Assembly (NCBI RefSeq): GCF_009017415.1
Contig: NC_092406.1
Span: 744,001 to 808,000, forward strand
Length of the DNA stretch: 64,000 bases
Reading direction: 5' to 3'
Origin: Aspergillus flavus
Taxonomy: Eukaryota; Ascomycota; Eurotiomycetes; Eurotiales; Aspergillaceae
Both the position numbers and the translations under genes were made by a program. Below, in pieces: positions 56,551-64,000 of this stretch. Position 1 is the stretch's first letter. Each line of letters starts with the position of its first letter. A model generated the notes under the pieces. It was not told where the DNA came from, ran no database searches, and saw nothing but the letters and a program-made list of their open reading frames with translations.

Positions 56551-56787
56551 CTAAAGCCCCTGTCTCTTCAACTCAATCTGCTCCCGAATACTCCCCCCCG
56601 AGCCACCCGTCTTGCCATGCTCAACCCGATCCAAAACCTGCAGAACCTTCAAATGCTCCTTCTTCAGGTCCTCGAAGCTCTCGTCTAGCTGCTTGTGCCA
56701 GGGATACAGGACGAAGACCTGGAAGGCGAGGGCGGAGGATGCGACGAGGAAGTTGGTGAGGGAGATGCCGCGGGTGATGAGGACCAT
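56551..56787 (-). CDS. small single-TM coiled-coil protein, 78 aa
   Basis: Single exon. N-terminal hydrophobic segment (NFLVASSALAFQVFVLYPW) preceded by a short basic start MVLITRGISL, then a charged helix KQLDESFEDLKKEHLKVLQVLDRVEHG with heptad character and a polar end. The size and layout resemble small mitochondrial inner-membrane proteins of fungi; I do not recognise the family. Protein-like composition and the clear helix make chance unlikely, but evidence is modest. Confidence 0.65.
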   Translation of the reverse strand: MVLITRGISLTNFLVASSALAFQVFVLYPWHKQLDESFEDLKKEHLKVLQVLDRVEHGKTGGSGGSIREQIELKRQGL

Positions 56788-57781
56788 TTTGGTTCTTTTA
56801 TATGCTTTGTTTCGTTTGTTAGTTGAGTTGGATTTGGGGTCTGAGGGTTGGGTAGGATGGAAATGGGGGGGACGGACCTTTTGGTCTGGTTTCGTCTCTT
56901 TTGATTATGAGGATATTATATTGGGGTAGAATGAATGATTGATTATAGATAGTATCTGTATCTATATCTCAATAGACAAATAGACAAATGAATGAATAAA
57001 TTGAGAATAGTAGAGTAGAGTGGAGAGTAAGTAGAGTAAGTCAAGTCAAGTCAAGTAAATGAAAAGAGAAAGACAAGACCGACTTAAAAGCAAAGAAAAG
57101 AATAGAACACAAAGCCGCCTAAACTTAACCCAGGCTGATTGATAACCGGACGAATCGGCAGTGGGTCTGGCAGGGTCAATCTATGCCCAATGGGACTGTT
57201 TTGGAAAGATGAGAAACGGGGACAATGGCCACTTGGATTAAATGTGGGACCATGTGTCTGTCCGATCCTTTCGGGTGTGGCGGTGGGCATCCATGTGAAT
57301 TTGTGGGTATTCTTTTATGTTGGGGATTATATTATTATAGGCTAGGTTATGAACAGTTGGTAGCTATGTTGGCGGTCTTTTTGTGAGAGGAGTGCTGTAG
57401 GTTGTGTTTGGGATTGTGTTGGGTTTTACAGGGTAAATGTCATGACCCCTTTCTGGTGTATTGGTTGGTCTGTGTACTTTCATTTGTATTGCGCTGATGT
57501 GATTCTTGAGCTTTCGGCTCTGTGATACATTGAGAGAGGTTCGTTATGATCTTTTCTGACTGGTGAGGGTATGATGCACCTTAGGGCTGGGGACATCTCG
57601 TGGTCTTTGCACGTGCAGGATTTCCCAGTACACCACTTGAACTAGTAAAAGTCTATTCTGCCAAAGTAATAATGTTGAATATTGGACTCAGAATGAACCA
57701 ATGTATAGTATATGTTTTTTTTTGAAGAAAGGTCCCCTGAACTTGGGTGTTTCAAACAGTCTACAATTATACATAAACCAA
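56788..57781. other. 994-bp gap upstream of the 78-aa gene
   Basis: Carries the promoter of the 78-aa gene and the 3' flank of the phosphatase gene. A (TCAAG)n microsatellite lies at about 57039-57056. The frames 57084-57290(-) and 57139-57345(+) are unsupported. Confidence 0.5.
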
Positions 57782-60088
57782 CTACTGATATTTGACAAAC
57801 ATCTGATCAAACCCAATGACTTGCCACTCGCCCGTGTCAGTGTTCAGCGTAAGGTTACTGTGCTTCACCTCGCCCTGATGGACAAAACCCGCTTCCACCT
57901 GTCCACCAGCAATAGGCCGACTCAGATGGTTATCGTCATGCTTGACGGTAAAGTTGGCCAGGGGAATTTCCCAGCTATTCCGGGTAGCCACAGTAGGGCA
58001 TCCTATACTATCAGTTAGTATGCATGTCTATCCAGAGCACCATCCAGCCTACCAAAGTATTTCGCCTCCACCTCGTCCTGTCTCATCCGCAGCTCAAAGT
58101 ACCCGCGGTAGTAGCCTTCATTCCACTGCAGATCCTCGTTTCTCGCATAAGAAGCAGCAGTTTGCTCTGCGCTGTTGATCGTTCCCCCAAACCCGGAGCT
58201 GCTGACCGCTGTACCAGCAAATTCGACTCCGATGGCACCAACACCGGTGTTGCCGTCATAAGGCTTCTCACCGATCCAGGCAATGTCGCTCACCTGTTCC
58301 AGTTAGTAACTACACCTATACCGTTATTAGAAGACTCACCCAGTTGACATGTGTATCGCCCGCGATCATAATATTGTTGCCGATGTTGTTATCATACAGG
58401 TGCTTGAGCGTCCGGTTTTGGTTCGCACGGTAGCCCTACTCCGTCAGTAACTTGACCGTCTAAGAGAAATGGGATACTCACCTCCCAAGAATCCATGTTA
58501 TAAGTAACCTCGCCATTAGTCTCCCGTCCCAAACGAGCAAAACGGAGCTGACTCCCGATAATACGCCACTTCGCGCCGCGCTGATTAGACGCCGTCAACT
58601 GCTTCTCGAACCACGACTCCTGACGACCTCCCATCAGGGTCCGACCGGCATCGTTGTGGATCTCTTCGATATAATCCGTATTCCAATCTGACAGGTTAGC
58701 TTCGTCTTCGCTCAAAGGAACATACATACAAAGGTCAGTAATGCTGCGATCGTAATTCCGGGTATCCAACATGATTAAATCAAAGAGGTTTCCCATCTTG
58801 AAAGAGCGCCAAATGCGGAGACCGTCATCCATGTCGACTTGACTAGAGCAATATTAGGATTATGGTCACAGAACCGAGTCAGAGTGTGACAAACCGAAGA
58901 GGCATCCACTCAAAGTACGCCCGGACGGCGTTCATCTTGCGCTGGTCGACGCTGATTTGAGGGCTGTCATTGCGGAAAGATTCTTCTGTGTTGTTGAGAC
59001 GGCTGAAACCGTCTCTGTAGCCGTTGTCGGCGATTTCTATATCGTTAGTGAGGTATCAGCAGGCTGAATGGATGGTCATACCGTGATCATCCCAGACAGG
59101 GATCCAGGCAAAGTTCTGATGGGATGCGGCAAGGTCGAGATCAGTGCGATACTATGAATCTTTAGTAGGGATTATAATGAGATCAGTGAGGACGGTTCGT
59201 ACATGTCCAAGCCGAGTCCGATAATCATAGAGGGAGAAGATCTCTCGCTCCGGTCGAACAGCTCTCTCATCCTGTCCGACCACACCCTTCTTAGATTCAT
59301 AAATGTAATCTCCAAGATGGAGCACATAGTCGACGCTGTCCTTCCGGACGGCATTTCCATACGCGTTGAAATATCCATTCGCTAGTTTTGTTAGCACCGA
59401 CAATACAGTAGAGAATTGCGCACATACGGTAATTACTGCAAGAATAAACAGCCAAGTTAATCTCCTCAGTAGCATCATCGGCACCCGGGGCGGTCTTGGT
59501 TCGTCCCAGCGGACTAGTCACATTCGAGTTACAAATCTGGAACTGATACCAGTACGTCGTGAACGGCTTCAATCCACTAGCCTCTACCTGTGGGACAGTG
59601 AGCACAATAACCCAAAAACAGGACACACGCCATACCTTCAGAGTATAATCAATATCACTGGTCGTATAAGCCCTCCCTTTATCAACCACCCTCCGGCCCT
59701 CTTTATCCTCATACACCCGATAATCGACACAGATAGGATGCGCCGAGGCCTTGATATACGATTCTGTATCATGATTGTACAACCCCACGGTCCCCGAAAC
59801 AGTCACATTGCTTCTGTCAGCCTCCAGGGATGGAGCGACCCGAGTCCAGAGGATCACACTGTCCGCGTAGGGGTCACCAGATGCTACACCATGGGTGAAG
59901 TTCAACTGCGAGGGGTGGAAGGGGGCTTCATCGCGTTTTGCGAGACTACGACGGTGGACGGAGTCGATGTTGATTCCCATGCCGGTGTGGCGGGTTGAAG
60001 GGCTGCGGTAGTTTAGGTTTGCATTGTAGCTTGCCCACGTCCCTGTGGATAGGGCGAGTAAGGAGAGGAGGGTCGATGTGTACACCAT
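57782..60088 (-). CDS. phoD: secreted PhoD-type alkaline phosphatase/phosphodiesterase, 626 aa
   Basis: Ten exons: 57782-58002, 58053-58293, 58340-58435, 58482-58687, 58730-58842, 58895-59036, 59082-59151, 59203-59381, 59428-59587, 59636-60088; 1881 nt in frame. One intron is only 42 nt. A signal peptide (STLLSLLALSTGTWAS) starts the protein. The fibronectin-like N-domain contains FTHGVASGDPYADSVILWTRV, a PhoD hallmark. Metal-site motifs: VLHLGDYIYE, VWDDHEIADN, MLDTRNYDR, WRIIGSQ and MIAGDTHVNW. Family members hydrolyse phosphate mono- or diesters outside the cell, using Fe/Ca. Asn-glycosylation sites (NFT, NVT) are present. Tandem with an MFS transporter on the same strand, but 1.5 kb apart. 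Confidence 0.93.
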
Positions 60089-61636
60089 ATTGAATGATGA
60101 TATTGAAGTAGTTCCTATTCTCTTTTGGCATTGTACTGAATCTCCCTATTTATAACCTGATAATCTATTCACTTTCATACTGCTGTAGTCAACCTCAACA
60201 GAAGGAAAGCGCGACTTCTCAACTCCTGCCCTCCAGCACATCCCAAAAACCAATAAAAAGAAACCCATCACACACATGTACACCATCCAGCAGACAGTCC
60301 CATCGCGTGCAGTACCCAGAGTCATCAATTGGCCAAGATGCAAATAACCTGACAAAGCAAAACACCAGGGCTCATGGCAACTATACAATCAGCCAAGACT
60401 CGGCTACAAGAATACGGGAGATTCCGTATGGTCTGAATCCACCATTCCTCATACTAAGACCAGTTGATAGACAAGATAGACTGGGATTCAATTTCTAGTT
60501 TAACCGCGTGCAAGGGACGTTTGGTCCCATTGGAAGGCCAAGAATGGCTTGGAGCTTGATCTTTGTTGCTGTGCGAGTGCCAAGCATTGGCATTCCGCTT
60601 GCTTCCCGCTTTCTTAGCTGGGGATTGGTTTTGGCGATGGGGTTATTGGTTAGGGGGTCTTGGGGGGTGTATATCGTTATTTGGGATGGATTATGGTTGA
60701 TTTGATATGTTTTGGTGGTTAGGGAGTGCCAGATTGTTGAAAAGTGGAATTTGTGTTTGATATTGCTGTGTTTAGCAGAGAATACACATGTCGACTTGTT
60801 CGAGAACTGTATCTCGTATATATAGCACAAGGATCCTAGAGTAGTAGAGAAATGGCTGAAAAGAGTAAGTTGATGTCCTACGCTATGGTTGTGGAAGAAA
60901 ATGCTGATCATATGGCAACAAGAATCGCGATTACCACGTTCAAGACCTCTTGCTATTGGACCGGTGATAAAAGCGACATCCTCATACAATATTACAACAA
61001 CTCGTTGACTACTAAGAAAGGCTAGGGGTCTCCTCGCAACAGTCCTGCCAAGCCGTGTGAAGAAGAGTAGGGTTATGGTAATTGAGAGAGAAAAAATAAA
61101 TAAATAAAGAGGACAGAAAGGCACTGTGAATACTGACGTCGGCATATGGATTGAATAATAACTTTCATCTCAATCCTGCTGAGAGAAGACCATAAAGGCT
61201 GTAGAGTGGGTCAGTGGGGGTTCATCCTGTCCACCTAGGTATTTCATGAGAAGAGATCGTTAAGTACGAAAGAGCAGCGGTGACTCTACAGTGTAGTTGA
61301 CCCGGTTAAGCACGGAATACTCCGCATAATCCCCAGAATTATGAAGCACAGCTCCAAATTATCCGGAGCACCGAGTCACTCTCAATGCCGAGGCCAGCGA
61401 CCAGACCAACTGATCATTGAGGAACCGAGGATTTAGATCAAGGTATGGGAGCTACTAGATCCACCGAACGTGTTCTCATTGGCAATATTACGGCTGCTAC
61501 CCCGAGTTCAGGATCCACACTCAGCTTAGACCATTGTTGCTCGAATTTCTCCAGATGCTACCTTCAGTCCGGTATCGGGGTCCATCGCGTCAAAACGCAA
61601 GAATTTCGACTCAATTCACACGAAATTAATTACTAA
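60089..61636. other. 1.5-kb gap between phosphatase and MFS genes
   Basis: The phosphatase promoter lies at the low end and the transporter 3' flank at the high end. The 216-codon minus frame 60495-61145 is the longest open stretch, but it shows no conserved features, is rich in Thr/Asn/Ile and its start has no support, so I do not call it. The frame at 60146-60388 is also uncalled. Confidence 0.5.
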
Positions 61637-63477
61637 TTAATAGTTGTAGCGATAAGTGAGCGCCATGTCACCCAATTGCTCCTCTTGCTCCTCTGCGCCG
61701 TTGTTCTGGGCATCGACGGTGCCGTTCGCCATCGCCCGGTCGCGTCTCCGGTTATCGAACCAGACCGCGACGAAGTAAAGGGCGGCCATTGCCGCTGAGA
61801 AACACAGGAAGGACAAGCTGATGATGTATCCGTTGCGGTAGAGCGGCGCGTCTTTCGAGAGGAACGAGTAGGTCGAAATGATTCCTCCGACTGAAGTTGT
61901 GGTTAGTTAATTGGTCTCTAATAGGAGAACTAAAGCTAGACTTACTGTTACCGAAGCCGATCTGCCAAGCCGTTCCCACGCTCCGTCGCCGATGACCTCC
62001 TAAATTCATGGAAAACCAACACACCAAGACTGGCATTGCGATGTAGCATCCCATCGTGACGAGGAATAGGGCTGCGTACTGCACGTGCCGTTGCGCCTCG
62101 CCGTGGATGTTGAGCAGAATTCCGTATCCAGCCATCGCAATGAGCATCGGGATGAATGCGAAGGCGAATCGGTGGCGAAACTTGTCCGAAAGGAATGCAA
62201 CAAGCATGGAGAATCCGAATGCCGCTGCCCAGGGAGGAATCGAATAAAGCTGCGTCTTGATGGCTCCGTATCCGTAGGTCTTGATGATCGTCGGCGCAAA
62301 GTACGCGTAGCCTGCGAGGTCAGTGGTCGAACAAATACATGAAGAAAAGCAGCGAGCGCATACCGTAGGCCGTGACAACCTGACCAAAGTACATCCATCC
62401 ACCGATGAAGATTTTGTCTGCAGAGGCGACGGTTAAGGACGAAGACGAAGTTGGACGATATGCGACAAGTACTCACAGTCCTTAAAAACACTCAACACAT
62501 CGCGCAAGGTTAAATCGGCATCTGGCGCAGCCTTGCCCGTGTCCGCAGCGAGCTTTTCGCGAACAAATTCGCGCTCTTCTTCGGTGAGCCACTTGGCGTC
62601 TTCTGGGAAATCCGTGACCAGGAAGTAGCAGATGATGGCAACCACGCAGGTCAGGACACCTTCGATAATAAACACCCATCGCCAGCCTCGATAGCCGCGC
62701 AAACCGTCCATTTTGCCGAGACCACTGGCAAGGAGACCACCAAAGGCACCTGCCAGGGTGGTGGAGCTGAAGAAGAAACTAAAGCGCTTCTGAGCTTCGC
62801 TGCGCTTGTACCACATGCCCATCAGATAGAAACCTGCGCGGTTAGCTTGCCACCGTAAAAACCGGGTAAGTCGAACATACAACCAGGAAATAAACCGGTC
62901 TCAAACATGCCCAAGAACCAGCGAGTAGTCATCAGTCCTCCCCAGTTCTGCACCAGACCCTGGCAGACCATGACCAAGCCGAACCCAAACATACATAATG
63001 ACACTGTTGCGACCGTCAATATTCGTTCGACTCATGAATGTCTCAGGGAGGTCGTACACCAAAGATGAGGCTTCAGCTTCTTCATCAAAATGTTCGACGG
63101 GATCTCGAAAATAATGTAGGGAACAAAAAAGATCGTCAACGCGGTGTTGTATTTCGTGCCCGTCTCGATATTCAGGTCTTCCTGTAAACCCAGAATCGCC
63201 GCGTTACTGATGTTCACTCTGTCGGCGCATTCGGTTAGTATCGGCGCATAAGTAGAAGTCGCATTCCCACTGACCGGTCCAAGAATGCGAGCAAATACAT
63301 GAGACACAAGCACGGTACGACGTGCCAGTCGATTTTGGCCATCAGCTTGCGCTCGTTAATCGGGGATCGTGGGGCCTCTGGCGACAGCTCGCCATCGGAG
63401 GGCTTCTCTGGCTCTGCGATAAATTAGTAAAATGTGTAGCGTCGCAAACGCGTCGGTCACTGACCTAAGAAACCCAT
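61637..63477 (-). CDS. MFS anion:cation symporter, Dal5/allantoate-permease family, 488 aa
   Basis: Eight exons: 61637-61890, 61946-62311, 62364-62417, 62477-62833, 62881-63003, 63058-63218, 63275-63413, 63465-63477; 1467 nt in frame. Starts MGFLEPEKP; TM1 follows the family motif (KIDWHVVPCLCLMYLLAFLDRVNISNA, where the LDR..NIGNA signature crosses a splice). Later come FFVPYIIFEIPSN, GWRWVFIIEGVLT, and the ISTYSFLSKDAPLYRNGY motif characteristic of Dal5-type carriers. Twelve TM helices are expected, in the plasma membrane. Substrates in the family include allantoate, nicotinate, pantothenate and biotin precursors; the substrate here cannot be told. A TGATAA word (GATA-factor type) lies about 180 bases upstream. 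Confidence 0.92.
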
Positions 63478-64000
63478 GGTGATGAATGGGCTGCTCCGAG
63501 GAGTCAGAGCAAGAGTCAGGGAAAACGCTTCTTTTTTTTCTTTTAAGGAGAACGAACCAGGACAGGGGGACTTGTCAGATTTTAAATCCCATTGTAGTTT
63601 AAATCGGCCCGAGGAGCAATCAGCTTAACAAATACGCTTTGCAGAGAGGCCCGATTATCAGGCTTGAGTGGAGGCCGGAGTCGGCCGCCAGCTGAATTAT
63701 TGCAGATCCATGACTCATGGGGTAAGAATCATCGCCAAATATGCCGATCCCCGGGGAATCCTGTAATCCAGGCTTGTGCATTGTCCAATCTCACTGTGTC
63801 AAGGTGAGATTGTCACAAATTTATGAGAAGGGTTCTCAGTGTTGGCCCTCGCTAGTACGGCTAAGCCTCGCCAAGTCAACTTTTCCTACAGATCAAAACA
63901 CTATTTGGCAGGCACACAGAAATCACAACATATTTATGCTATTTTAATTAACTAGTGACATATGACCCAAGATAAGAATGTTCAATAAGCATTATCATTC
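63478..64000. promoter_or_regulatory. upstream region of the MFS gene
   Basis: 523 bases to the window end. A TGATAA on the minus strand (63655-63660) and AGATAA on the plus strand (63970-63975) are GATA-factor-like words, of interest for a nitrogen-regulated transporter but expected by chance too. No further gene is seen. Confidence 0.35.

Noticed and set aside
60495..61145. 216-codon open frame on the minus strand
   Set aside because: Low-complexity Thr/Asn/Ile-rich composition, no domain or signal; it lies in the gap between phosphatase and transporter with no supporting start or splice context.
1..64000. Biosynthetic gene cluster, CRISPR array or other multi-gene system
   Set aside because: No synthase, tailoring-enzyme group, regular spacer array or co-oriented gene set is present; genes are mostly unrelated housekeeping functions.

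Overview
The window is nuclear DNA of a filamentous ascomycete, most likely Eurotiales (Aspergillus/Penicillium type). Genes carry many short introns (about 43-180 nt, mostly 45-65) with GTRNGT donors, CTAAC-like branch sites and YAG acceptors. The gene set is eukaryotic and fungal: separase of the BimB type, a secretin-like fungal GPCR, Nto1, Sdc1, FAN1, Agc1 and Qri7. I rebuilt exon structures by eye from splice signals and protein-family continuity. Every multi-exon model given with a length closes in frame.

Layout. 0-5 kb: a six-cysteine secreted protein, a broken Nudix relic, a degenerate tandem repeat and a SNF2/RING helicase. 5-9 kb: U2AF large subunit (-) and 8-oxoguanine glycosylase (+) share a divergent promoter. 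9-20 kb: gene-poor, holding one seven-transmembrane receptor (-), then about 5.8 kb without a recognisable gene up to ribosomal protein uS15/S13. 21-26 kb: FAN1 nuclease (-), COMPASS subunit Sdc1 (+) and an 86-aa RRM protein (+). 26-28 kb: an AT-rich, repeat-like gap. 28-38 kb: a Tra2-like RRM protein (-), Nto1 (-), a 105-aa conserved protein (+) containing a 9-nt exon, mitochondrial Qri7 (-) and a small protein with two PP1-docking motifs (-). 38-44 kb: gene-poor and partly AT-rich, with one cupin gene. 44-57 kb: mitochondrial aspartate/glutamate carrier (+), a mitochondrial one-TM protein (-) divergent from separase (+), S-formylglutathione hydrolase (+) and a 78-aa one-TM protein (-). 57-64 kb: secreted PhoD-type phosphatase (-) and a Dal5-family MFS transporter (-).

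The genes do not form an operon-like or biosynthetic cluster. They are mostly housekeeping functions: chromatin (SNF2, Sdc1, Nto1), RNA processing (U2AF, Tra2-like), DNA repair (OGG1, FAN1), mitochondria (Qri7, Agc1, the 212-aa protein), mitosis (separase) and formaldehyde detoxification (FGH). Accessory-type sequence sits in four stretches: 0-1.3, 8.8-19.9, 25.6-28.3 and 38-44 kb. I did not find a convincing new multi-gene system. The most distinctive small-scale signals are the SILK plus RVxF-type protein, the 9-nt microexon gene, the Nudix fragment beside tandem repeats, the possible 57-aa four-exon gene near 9.5-10.1 kb, and palindromic or tandem repeats in the gaps.
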